Position numbers and translations under genes: made by a program. Positions 37,501 through 46,100 of a DNA stretch of 64,000 nucleotides are shown piece after piece. Below the pieces are notes generated by a model. The model ran no database searches, was not told the origin of the DNA, and saw nothing but the letters and a program-made list of their open reading frames with translations. Source of the DNA: CALKZN01 sp050633785 (GTDB taxonomy: Bacteria > Pseudomonadota > Gammaproteobacteria > Arenicellales > Arenicellaceae); NCBI GenBank assembly GCA_050633785.1, contig JBOEHE010000027.1, forward strand, positions 41,707 to 105,706, read 5' to 3'. Position 1 is the first letter of the stretch. Each line of letters starts with the position of its first letter.

Positions 37501-40500
37501 AGATGGCGAACTGGAATATCAGTATGAAATCGGAGCACCCCAAGAAATTAACGTCGATCTGGTTGACCTTCGAACCAGCGATGACTCAGCCAAGCGCCTC
37601 GAAGAACACGCTCAAACAGTGCAATCCAGCCTCTGTCTTGATGGCCCATTGCTCGCGGCCGTCGTCTATCGACTAGCCGATGGGGATAGGTTGTTGCTGG
37701 TTGTGCATCACATGCTGATTGACGGTGTTTCGTGGAGAATTTTGCTGGAAGATTTAGAGCAGGCGTATGCTCAAGCGAGTAACGGTGACGAGATTCTGCT
37801 CAGCTACATCCCTAAGGGTTTTGATCAATGGGCAAACACCTGTGTTGCTCGCACGGACGAACCTGAACTTAATGCGCAGCTAGACTATTGGCTTGCACAG
37901 TGGCGTGATGTGACCAACCCCTTACCAATTGATCAACAGTTGGTTAATACCTATGGAACGAGCAAGGTCGCTCATGCGCGTGTGAGTGATGAAACTAGCA
38001 AGCGGATCACTCGGCTTGGTGTCTCTGCACAGGTGCTTTTACTTGCGGCTTTTGGGCGCAGCATGGCATCGTTGGGGCTGGGAAATCGTGTAAGCGTTAC
38101 CCTTGAAGGACATGGCCGGCCTGAAGACGACGCCAGTCTGGCGCGCACGATCGGCTGGTTCACCAGTTTGTATCCCTTCACTGTAGATGGTTCTGATCTT
38201 GATGTTGATACACAGCTTCGTCAGATTCGCAGTGCCCTTGATGCGGTACCTAATGGTGGCCGCGATTGTTTGTCGCTCTTTGAACAGGCGAGGCAAGAAG
38301 GTTCCATCTCTGGAACGGAAAAGCCAGGTATTTCCTTTAACTATTTAGGAGAGATGGCCCAAGAGGCAAGTTCAACATTTTTCACTCCTGCTGACGAAGA
38401 CTCTGGTGACACCTTAGGCCCCGACCTGACCCGAGCACATGAACTTGAAGTAGTTTGCGTAATTATCCAGGGACGTTTGACTGTCTCTTTACGTTACGTA
38501 CCTGGCCGCATCAACCCCGATCTGGTTGATCGACTGCTTGCTGCCATGCTTGAATCAATCACCGAACTTACTGAATTGGCAGCTTCTAAGCGCTGGGTTT
38601 ACCAGTGTGAACCCAGTGAGGTTGCCTCGATTAGTGCTGAAACTCAGTTGCCGGTTGAACAGATCGACAACGTTTATCCGGTGACACCATTACAGCAAGG
38701 TTTGCTGTTTGAGGCTGAGTTATCACCGGACTCCAGAGCCTATGTTTTACAGGCCGACTACCGCATCTCTGGTGTTTTTGATTCCGAAAAATTCCGCGCT
38801 AGCTGGGACCTCTTATGTCGTCGTCATGCGGCCTTGCGCACCGCTTTTGTCTGTGATGGTGTTGACGCACCTTTACAAGTGGTCGTGGCACATCGCGATG
38901 TTGAATTTGTCGATTATGACTTGTGTGACCTCAGGCTAGAAGATTCGGAAGATTATGTGGCCAATTACCGGCGTACTGATTTGGCGCGTAGCTTTTCGCT
39001 GGCTCGTGATCCTTTAATGCGGTTTGCACTATTTCGACTTTCAGATTCCGAAATTCGCTTAATCTGGACATATCATCATTTGGTGGTTGATGGTTGGTCC
39101 CTTGGGGTATTGCTTGATGAATTGGGAGTCACGTATCAGGCCTTAACGGATTCGCAGGCATCGAATTTACCGCTTGCTCCGTCGTACCACGATTATATTG
39201 AATGGCTGGGTCAAGTTGATAGCACTGCGTCTCTTGCATTCTGGTCAGACTATCTTTCTGGCTACGATACTCTCGCAACACTCAGGCCTGTATGGCACCG
39301 CTCATCTCCAGAAAAAAACGAAAACAATGAAGAAGTTAACGTAATACAAGAAGACGTCTTTTATTTCGACGCAACCACAAGTCAAGGTCTGGTCGGTTGT
39401 GCGTCGAATGCTGCTGTTACGCTTGCTACCGTATTCCAAGCCTTGTGGGGATTGTTGCTGTGCGGAAGTAATTGTCGCGATGATGCCGTTTTTGGCACCA
39501 TTGTGTCGGGTCGTCCAGCTGAGTTACCCAGAGCGGACGGAATGGTTGGTTTGGTGATCAACGCCATTCCTGTCAGAGTCGATCCTGAAGGTGATGAGTC
39601 ATTGGAGACACTGTTGCAGCGTTTACAGGGCAACTCACTCGATTGTCAGTCTCACAGTTATTTGCCTCTTGCCGACATACAAGCTCAAACCTCGGTGGGG
39701 CGTGAGCTGTTCGATCACCTATTGGTGTTTGAAAATTATCCACGACGGTGGGGCGGCGATGACGCTGAGCGCGACTTTACTATTGAGGAGTTAAGTCATC
39801 GAGATCACACGCATTACAAACTGTGTGTGGTGATTAATCCTGGAGAGCGAATCTCGGTTCGTTTTGCTTACAACGAACCTGATTATCCGGCTGATAGCAT
39901 TAATCGTATTTGGCAACAATTGCACTCGCTTGCTGAGATCGCTGTTAACCAGACAGAGCTGAATAGCGTTGATATTCATACCTTGTCAGCTACTGCCCAA
40001 GTTAAATTGCTTGCCGAGTTTAGCCACGCTGCTCCACGAACTACGTTGCCATCGACAACGCTTGATCGAATCGCGCAGCAAGTTCAACAAAACCCAACGG
40101 CTATTGCGATTCAAACAGAGCGTGATTTAATCACCTACGCAGAGTTATGGCAACAGGTTGGTGCCGTGAGTGAAACCCTGTGTAGTCGAGGCGTTCAACC
40201 CGGTGACTATGTGGTTTTACTGGCTGATCGCAGCGCATTGATGATCGTTGGCATGCTAGCGTGTTGGTTGACTGAAGCTGCTTATGTGCCACTTGAAATT
40301 GATGACTCTTCCGAACGTCAGCAGTCTATTGTGCGAAGTCATGACACGTCACTGTTTTTAGTTGATAAGAAAGGCAAGGAACTATTGCCCGAGTCATGTC
40401 GCACCAGAGCTGTTGAACTGCAAGCTGCTGCAGAAAAAACGGTAACGCCAACTATGACAGCGAAGCTGACTGCGAATGCACCGGCCTATTTGATCTATAC

Positions 40501-43198
40501 CTCAGGGTCAACGGGTCAACCCAAAGGCTGTATTGTAGGGCATGACAATTTAAGCAATTATCTGTCCTGGGCCGACAAATACTATTTTGGTAATGGCCCT
40601 GGTGGCAACTTACCGTTGTTTACATCGGTATCGTTTGATATGTCAGTCACCAGCCTGTTTTTACCGCTGATGCGTGGTCAAACGGTTCACGTTTATTCGA
40701 GTGAGCAGAATATCGAGGAACTGCTAATAGCGCTGATTCGAGATAATCCTGGCATTGACACCATAAAACTGACACCGTCCCATATCGCCATTATCGAATC
40801 TTTGGCATTGAAAGGTACTGCCATTAAGCGTGCTATTGTTGGTGGAGAAGCTCTGTTGCCGCACCATATCAACACATTGCGTCGTTTGAATCCGGCTATC
40901 CGAATTTTTAACGAGTATGGCCCAACCGAAGCCACCGTCGGTTGCATTGTTAAGGAAGTCACAACGCCAACTCAGACGATCAGCATTGGCACTGCCATTG
41001 ATAACACGGATGTCTATTTACTGGATCACCACCTCAGACCAGTCTCGGTTGGTAACCGTGGCGAACTCTATATTGGTGGTGCTGGTATTACACTGGGTTA
41101 TCTTAATGATGCAGACAAAACCGCCAGCAAATTTTTAGATGACCCCTTTGTCGAAGGTGGGCGTATCTACGCTACTGGAGACTTAGGGTGTTGGTTAGAC
41201 AATGGAGAAATTCAGTTGCTCGGACGTGCAGATCAGCAAATAAAAATTCGAGGCTATCGCGTGGAACTCGGTGAAATTGAGTCCAGCATCGCAGCTCTGT
41301 CTGATGTGGATAGTGCGGCGGTTTGTACATACAATTTAGACACTGAAACCCGTCTTGTTGCCTATGTGGCTGGCAAAGGCTTACAACAGTCGGATGTCGA
41401 CCGTCTAAAGCAGCAGCTTGGAAAAGAGTTGCCGGAGTATTTGATACCCGAGCAGATCGTAGTGTTAAACAGTTTGCCAACTACCACTAATGGTAAGCTC
41501 GATCAAAGCAGGCTTCCAAACCCCGCCACTGTCAATAGTATTGAATCATCAATTGACATCACAGATCCAGTTGAGGCGCGTTTAATGCATCTCTGGCAGC
41601 AAACTCTTGGTCATTGTTCGATGACGACCTCTACCAATTTCTTTCAACTGGGTGGCCATAGTCTGAAGGCGATGCAGATACTTGCTGCCGTGCACCGGGA
41701 CTTTTCAGTGCGAGTGTCGTTGCGGCAGTTTTTCGCCGAACCGAGCATCGAGGGTTTAGCTAAAGCGATCCGACAGGGGCAGCATAGCGAGTATGAAGAC
41801 ATTCAACCTGCAACCCCGCAAGCGGATTATGCATTGGCCCATGCGCAAAAGCGCCTCTGGCTTATGCAGCAACTTCAGGGGGAACGTGCCTATAATATGC
41901 CAGATGCGATTATCCTTCATGGCGAGATTGATGTAGAGGCACTGGAACACGCCTTTGCAACGCTGATTGCACGTCATGAAATTCTGCGTACGGCCTTTGT
42001 TGAACGTGACGGTGAACCCAGGCAAGTCATCCTTGCTGATATTGAGTTCAAGATTCGCGTGCGCGATTTAAGCAATGAGAGTGACCCTGAAAGTGCGGCC
42101 AGAAAATTAGCCGAAGACGATGCGGTCACGCCATTCGATCTGAGTGCACCACCACTTTTTCGAGTGTGGTTATTTACGGTAGCAAAAGACACGGTAGCAA
42201 AAGGCAGGCATTTGTTCTTATTCGATATGCATCACATTATTGGTGATGGTTGGTCGAATGCCGTTCTGAGTGCAGAGGTGCAACATCTTTACGAGGCCTA
42301 TAAACATCAGCGGCCTCATAAACTGCCTGCCATTCGAATTCAGTATAAGGATTTTACTGAGTGGCAACAAAATATTGGTTTTGAAGAGAGCCAACGGTAT
42401 TGGTTAAAGCGTCTTGGTAATGCAGATGGTATTCTACCTTTGCCGTACGATTATCCACGCACCGAACAACGTGATTTCTCCGGTGCTAATGTCACTACGA
42501 CCATCGACGAATCCATCGTATTAAGTCTGCAAGCCTATGCTCGTGATAATCAAACTACCTTATCAAATGTCGTGCTTACCTTGTTTAAACTATTTCTGCA
42601 TAAGCTCACTGGTCAGCGAGACATCTGGGTCGGTTTAGCAACCGCGAACCGGAGCCATCCAGATCTAGAAGATATGATTGGTTTTTTTGTGAACTTGCTG
42701 CCCATACGTACTGACCTTGATCCGGATATGGAGTTTGATGACTTGCTGAAGCAGGTTGTTAATAATACCTATGATGCACTTAGTCATGAACACTATCCAT
42801 TTGACCTCTTAGTGCAGACTCTACGCCCTGAAAGGCATGGCAACTGGCAGCCGCTGCTCAACATCGTCTATGGTTTTCAAAACTATAAGGGTGTGCGTAC
42901 GGCTACCACAGGTAATATAGAACTCGGAGAATCAGACTTGGATACAGATGAGGTTTTTCCTCTCGCGTTTAAAACGTCCAAATTTGATTTGGTGCTGTTC
43001 GTTATGGAACGCAACCAATCGTTAACCTTGACACTTGAATACGACAATGGACTTTTCAGTGAATCGACAGTGGTTCAGTACTTGGAAAGCATTCATCAGT
43101 TTGCAACGGCCATTGCGGCGAGTACCAGCCAGCAAAAGCCAGATCAACACCTTACTAATAACACGGGTCTTTCAGAGGAAAAACATGAAAATTTCTGA
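31517..43198 (+). CDS. NRPS: half C-A(Asn)-PCP-C-A(Ile/Val)-PCP-E-C-A(Asn)-PCP-C
   Basis: About 3893 residues from the ATG at 31517, 7 nt past the preceding stop; the frame also opens at 31481, but those 12 residues show no homology. Residues 1-250 resemble only the C-terminal lobe of a condensation domain (YWRDKLAD, YKYTGCPEALVG, AYPLERIES) and lack HHxxxDG. Then A 270-775 (code D-L-T-K-I-G-E-V-G, Asn), PCP (Ser 820, GGQSL), C 870-1310 (HHIICDG 1006), A 1330-1830 (D-A-F-F-L-G-V-T-F, Ile or Val), PCP (Ser 1882 in GNDSIK), E 1935-2370 (HHMLIDGVSW, EGHGR), C 2385-2820 (HHLVVDG 2520), A 2840-3345 (D-M-T-K-I-G-E-V-G, Asn), PCP (Ser 3382), C 3435-3870 (HHIIGDG 3572). It should add Asn, D-Ile or D-Val (possibly allo), then Asn. 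The final C domain should join the chain to the residue activated by the last NRPS. Confidence 0.96.
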   Translation: MKATIRNTNRNDVNAPLIFDSQTLAARDYWRDKLADITERCVLPNKAQSDAHEPEVSCAQVLNINIPTTLVTAIRELTNNGPFLTYAVFVAGMQTVLYKYTGCPEALVGSPYRVSDDDLVTRKGAVPIHQTVTGEQCFKDLLLGARQSLLDAYKQQAYPLERIESDAPRLNKEIGGLFDVLLSFPSLHAAQTSSKAPLQISLDESSDGSMTAFVRFDPDSLTGQWSERFVGHWLHVLAVGIAEPAQPINQLSLCTQADAEHQQHWNQTEVPGASCTSVHEEMERIADEQAESVALVLRRNEADVQTQTFEELESGANRLAHWLQANEVVRGHRVGLLLSHTLSVPRVVMAILKTGAAYVPLDPSLPAQRIADIVDDADLALIITEDEHITKLEGLSQPLLNLDDAETLQGINAGPVTRVSCSLHDDDLAYILYTSGSTGRPKGCQISHANLRHYACWAADFYVGDNPWGNFALYSSLSFDLTVTSLFLPLITGRTLYVYPNDVHIADVLHDALSPNSPIDALKLTPSHLAMVEQFNFETTNLKVAIVGGEALPTKIAQLLHHLSADVRVFNEYGPTEATVGCAIHEVGRDDKKMLIGRPIDNMRAFVLDPDGQLLPPGVVGRLQVAGKGVSQGYRNLPELNKQSFRAIAHLNEEYVYDTGDLALWSVEGQLVYLGRRDEQVKVLGYRIEMGDIETHLEHLSEVKRAVVCARSVGNAPEPVLVMYVHADHTLNLADVQAHLSDVLPTYMVPQFLVQLDALPLNRNGKVDRNALPDPDISASQKHVPADNLVQAKLVRIWQEVLGISEIGITDNFFDMGGQSLKATQVMSRIHRELAVELNWGTIFSKPTIQELAELIEADSPRPFVAISRTDDAESYPVSHAQHRMWVLHQLTPEYGVYNIADAVRVDGDLNVEQLQHTLNTTIQRHEALRTHFIPVEHGCRQVVLPELSVNLAYQDISNEVSTQAQLDAFIATIAQAPFDLEKGPLLRARLLRLKPQRHVLLLVVHHIICDGWSLDILSRETMMRYSALSRDEVAELPPLPIQYRDFAAWQRQRLDSDAGISDRQFWQDQFASPWNPIELPADRPRPNVQTFAGDHRRYDLDLIALSGLQQLAKEQQASTFMGCLTVVASVLHRYTETSDMIIGTPTAGRHHIDLEDQVGFYVNMLPLRLNVQSDMTFRQLLSLNSEVVQSAQEHQDYPFDRIVDDLQLDRDTSRSPLVDVAVTFNPSGPSAHIPGLSFTPMPIPVNTSKFDLTLTFDQDTDGRWSLGIEYCSDLYNADRIDRMASHIQTLVASAVDNPDLSIVELELLPAAERTRILSEFNPTPSQSSAQCAEQSITTLLSSQVEQTPEAIAIRGVEGDISYRELKHQANGIASQLSSEHGVCVGKTVAVLLKQVELAPAAIIGILQCGAHYLPIDPEAPTQRIAFLMQDAECDTLITDTELSMPSEVTATLMKISASLPQQSNWPAVTVEHSSTAYVAYTSGSTGEPKGAIIKHSSVLQLVSDTNYIDLQPTDRILSTGSLAFDASTFEIWGALLNGASVAFADRDTLLDADCFATRLRDQAITIVFLTTSLFNQLAERDAEMFSGLRVLLSGGERVSPRHVNAVRKACPKLQLIHVYGPTENTTFSTYYPVTQDYVDNIPIGRPISNSSAYIVDSGGRLAPIGVPGELWTGGGGVAQGYLNRPELTSQRFQPNPFGDDIIYRTGDRAVWDVEGNITFVGRIDGQVKVRGFRVELGEIEHRLRTHTAIRDAAVIARRNAVNTTELIAYYLCRSDVNVSDLRNHLALTLPAFMIPAFMVEVDDLVLNSSGKIDRGQLLNRPVTSPVTENIGETSEPLSKETEQNEAVQGERERAVLDAFSAVLGVNHVPRDVNLFEHGNDSIKSIQAVGRLTEAGWKVSVKQIFQFPTIARLAAQLTPIDTSAIGHSELMPTLGKRGPITPLQRWFLNNHNGPLDHFNQDVLLRAQSTINVDALEKSIAGIVAQHTALRMTFVQDGELEYQYEIGAPQEINVDLVDLRTSDDSAKRLEEHAQTVQSSLCLDGPLLAAVVYRLADGDRLLLVVHHMLIDGVSWRILLEDLEQAYAQASNGDEILLSYIPKGFDQWANTCVARTDEPELNAQLDYWLAQWRDVTNPLPIDQQLVNTYGTSKVAHARVSDETSKRITRLGVSAQVLLLAAFGRSMASLGLGNRVSVTLEGHGRPEDDASLARTIGWFTSLYPFTVDGSDLDVDTQLRQIRSALDAVPNGGRDCLSLFEQARQEGSISGTEKPGISFNYLGEMAQEASSTFFTPADEDSGDTLGPDLTRAHELEVVCVIIQGRLTVSLRYVPGRINPDLVDRLLAAMLESITELTELAASKRWVYQCEPSEVASISAETQLPVEQIDNVYPVTPLQQGLLFEAELSPDSRAYVLQADYRISGVFDSEKFRASWDLLCRRHAALRTAFVCDGVDAPLQVVVAHRDVEFVDYDLCDLRLEDSEDYVANYRRTDLARSFSLARDPLMRFALFRLSDSEIRLIWTYHHLVVDGWSLGVLLDELGVTYQALTDSQASNLPLAPSYHDYIEWLGQVDSTASLAFWSDYLSGYDTLATLRPVWHRSSPEKNENNEEVNVIQEDVFYFDATTSQGLVGCASNAAVTLATVFQALWGLLLCGSNCRDDAVFGTIVSGRPAELPRADGMVGLVINAIPVRVDPEGDESLETLLQRLQGNSLDCQSHSYLPLADIQAQTSVGRELFDHLLVFENYPRRWGGDDAERDFTIEELSHRDHTHYKLCVVINPGERISVRFAYNEPDYPADSINRIWQQLHSLAEIAVNQTELNSVDIHTLSATAQVKLLAEFSHAAPRTTLPSTTLDRIAQQVQQNPTAIAIQTERDLITYAELWQQVGAVSETLCSRGVQPGDYVVLLADRSALMIVGMLACWLTEAAYVPLEIDDSSERQQSIVRSHDTSLFLVDKKGKELLPESCRTRAVELQAAAEKTVTPTMTAKLTANAPAYLIYTSGSTGQPKGCIVGHDNLSNYLSWADKYYFGNGPGGNLPLFTSVSFDMSVTSLFLPLMRGQTVHVYSSEQNIEELLIALIRDNPGIDTIKLTPSHIAIIESLALKGTAIKRAIVGGEALLPHHINTLRRLNPAIRIFNEYGPTEATVGCIVKEVTTPTQTISIGTAIDNTDVYLLDHHLRPVSVGNRGELYIGGAGITLGYLNDADKTASKFLDDPFVEGGRIYATGDLGCWLDNGEIQLLGRADQQIKIRGYRVELGEIESSIAALSDVDSAAVCTYNLDTETRLVAYVAGKGLQQSDVDRLKQQLGKELPEYLIPEQIVVLNSLPTTTNGKLDQSRLPNPATVNSIESSIDITDPVEARLMHLWQQTLGHCSMTTSTNFFQLGGHSLKAMQILAAVHRDFSVRVSLRQFFAEPSIEGLAKAIRQGQHSEYEDIQPATPQADYALAHAQKRLWLMQQLQGERAYNMPDAIILHGEIDVEALEHAFATLIARHEILRTAFVERDGEPRQVILADIEFKIRVRDLSNESDPESAARKLAEDDAVTPFDLSAPPLFRVWLFTVAKDTVAKGRHLFLFDMHHIIGDGWSNAVLSAEVQHLYEAYKHQRPHKLPAIRIQYKDFTEWQQNIGFEESQRYWLKRLGNADGILPLPYDYPRTEQRDFSGANVTTTIDESIVLSLQAYARDNQTTLSNVVLTLFKLFLHKLTGQRDIWVGLATANRSHPDLEDMIGFFVNLLPIRTDLDPDMEFDDLLKQVVNNTYDALSHEHYPFDLLVQTLRPERHGNWQPLLNIVYGFQNYKGVRTATTGNIELGESDLDTDEVFPLAFKTSKFDLVLFVMERNQSLTLTLEYDNGLFSESTVVQYLESIHQFATAIAASTSQQKPDQHLTNNTGLSEEKHENF
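42176..42205 (+). repeat. In-frame 15-nt tandem duplication inside a C domain
   Basis: Two adjacent 15-nt copies (ACGGTAGCAAAAGAC then ACGGTAGCAAAAGGC) differ at one base and encode TVAKD-TVAKG. They lie just before the HHIIGDG motif of the last C domain, in a surface loop, and lengthen it by five residues relative to the sister C domains. This looks like a recent slippage or duplication event. Confidence 0.85.
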
Positions 43199-46100
43199 TT
43201 TCGATATCACTGCTAAGGCTGACCAGGAACGTTCTGTCGAAGACCTTATTGCCGGTTTTAATCGCAGTGAGACCGACTATGAGCGTGACACAACAATCCA
43301 CCAGCTCTTTTGCCAACAGGCTGAACAAACCCCCGATGCAACGGCGTTGATCGTTGGTGATGAAACGCTTAGTTACCGCCAATTAGATCAGCGCTCAAAT
43401 CAACTTGCCAGGTTGCTTATTGGGGCAGGGTTGGTTCAAGAACAACGCGTTTGTTTGTTACTCGACCGCTCGATAGATGTTGTTGTATCTATGCTTGGCA
43501 CCCTGAAAGCTGGTGGTGCCTATGTTGCGGTAAATATTGACCAACCTTACCCGCGCGTTCAACAACTGATAGCGAATGCTGAGGCTGCAGTCATTATTGC
43601 CAGTAAACAAAATATACGGACTCTCAATAAACTTCACTGGGACACCGATGCATCGCATGTTCTGTGCATAGACAGTGATGATTTTGTGGCAGAAGTAGAA
43701 GAAGAGGATGGCTTGATGGCACAAGAAATCTGGGATTACGTAGCCGAAGAGACCTTTGACGACATATCTGGGGGTGGCTGGAAGAGTAGTTACACCGGTG
43801 AATGGTTGAGCCGAGAGGTTATGGATGAGTATGGTGAGAACATCCGTAAAAAACTAAGCCCTCATTTAACGCCGACTTCGCGCGTTCTGGAAATAGGCTG
43901 CGCTTCAGGCATCTCGATGTTTCGCTTGGCACCGGTTGTTGGTCATTATCACGGCACAGATATTTCCCCTAAGATTTTGGAGTGGTGTCAAACTAAGGTT
44001 GATGCCAACGGGCTGACAAACATTTCTTTGTCCAGTGCGGCTGCCCACGAAATTGACGAACTTGACGACGATGGTTTTGATGTGATTGTCATTAACAGTG
44101 TGCTGGAGTGTTTTCCGGGACACAACTACTTTCGTCGTGTGCTCAATGCCTGTATTAGTAAATTACGTGATAAGGGGCTTATTTTTCTCGGCAATGTCTG
44201 GGATCAGGATCGTAAATCAGATTTCATAGAATCACTGCGTAATTTCAAAGCACAGAACAGCATAGCCGCAACCCGCGCCAAGCTGGAGCGCGAAGATGAA
44301 CTCTATATCAGTAAAGGCTTTCTGCAAGATCTTCAACACGACCTACCTGTGATTTCACAGATCGACTACTCTGAACTTGATGCTCAAACAGAAAGCGAAC
44401 TATCCCGGTTTAGCTTTGATGCTCTTTTGCATATCGACAAGGCTGGTGACTCTGCGATAGAGCGCGACTCTCGCACCAAGACTTTTCTAGATCGTCGAGC
44501 ACTCTTTGAGTGTGAAGATACGCCACTTACCTTTAATGGCAGTGCAGAAAGTGCACAAAGCCTGGCATACCTTGCATTCACATCAGGAACCTCCGGGTCC
44601 CCTAAGGGTGCTCTCATTGAACACCGTTCGGTCATTCGTTTGGTGCGCGGAACGACCTACATTGACCTTAATGAGCAGACACGTATATTGCAAACGGGTT
44701 CTCTGGCATTTGACGCATCGACGTTTGAAATATGGGGGGCGTTGTTGAATGGCGGAGTGGTTTGTCTGCCTCAGGGAAGTGACTTTTTGTCTGCCAGTGA
44801 GCTCAGTCGTCTTATTCGCTCTAATGGCATAACAACCCTGTTTCTTACTACGGGTTTGTTGAATCACTTGGTTGATGCTGATATTGGCGCATTCGAAGGT
44901 TTAAAAACGTTACTTTCAGGAGGGGAAAAAGTCAGCCCTCAACACTTTAACTCTCTGCGATCCACATATCCTGAGCTTGAGTTGAAACACGTTTATGGCC
45001 CAACTGAGAATACAACATTTTCCAGCTGTTTTAACGTTGACCGTAGCTATACTCGAGATATTCCTATAGGGAGACCAATCAGTAACTCAACTGCGTACAT
45101 ATATGACGAACATGGCCGTTTGCTGGGCCCTGGGCGCTCGGGGGAATTGTATCTTGGCGGTGATGGTTTAGCACGTGGTTATCTAAATGCAGAGGCACTT
45201 ACACAGGAAAAATTTGTACCTGACCCACTTCGGCCTGATCAGCGACTCTACCGCACTGGTGATCTGGCCAGATGGACGACAAGCGGAGAACTTGAATTCC
45301 TGGGCCGAATTGACGCCCAGGTAAAGGTTCGTGGTTATCGCATCGAACCGAGTGAAATCGAGTACCAATTGTGCCTTCATGCAAACGTGCGTGAAGCCGT
45401 TGTCACGCCTCGTATAGTGGCTGGTGTTGCTGCTACACTCATTGCATATGTAGGTGCTGTCGATGTTAAATCAGTGGACCTTCTCGATCACTTAAGAGCC
45501 ACTCTGCCGGAATATATGATCCCTGCTGAGATCGTGGTTCTCGATACATTACCGCTTGGTCCTACGGGTAAAGTGGATACCGCAGCACTGCCTGTACCGC
45601 AGGATATGGTCACAACGGATCAACAACGACTTGGCCCTGAAAATGAAACTGAGCGTGCATTGCTGTCTATTTGGAATGACATTCTTCAAAGAACAGATTT
45701 TGGCGTGACGGATGACTTTTTCGATTTGGGTGGTCACAGCCTGAAAATCGTTAAGCTTACCGCTGAAATTCAAAAAAAATTGGGCGTTGAAGTGCCAATG
45801 ATGGCCGTTTTCGCAAAGCCGACCATTCGGGCACTGTCGTTATTCATCGCTGATACGAGGGCCCTTAATGAGCAAGGCCTGCGAGTGTCACAACTTGAAG
45901 AACCTATGATTAAGCTCAGTTCTACGGACGTTAAAGGGCGGGTAGTATTGGCGTTTCCTCCCGGTTCTGGCTACTGTTTATCTTATTGCGGACTTGCAGA
46001 ACGTTTGGCTGGTACGTCTGTGTATGGCTTTAATTTTGTCGACACCGATGATCTGCCAAATTACTACGCTGACCGCATTGTTGCGGCGGGATTTACTTGC

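Noticed and set aside
43035..43184. Longer N-terminus for the terminal NRPS
   Set aside because: The extra 50 residues are read out of frame over the previous condensation domain; AGAGGAAAA precedes the ATG at 43185.
43680..44520. N-methyltransferase inserted between A8 and A9
   Set aside because: The A3 motif lies after the methyltransferase, so the insertion is between A2 and A3; N-methylation cannot be assumed.
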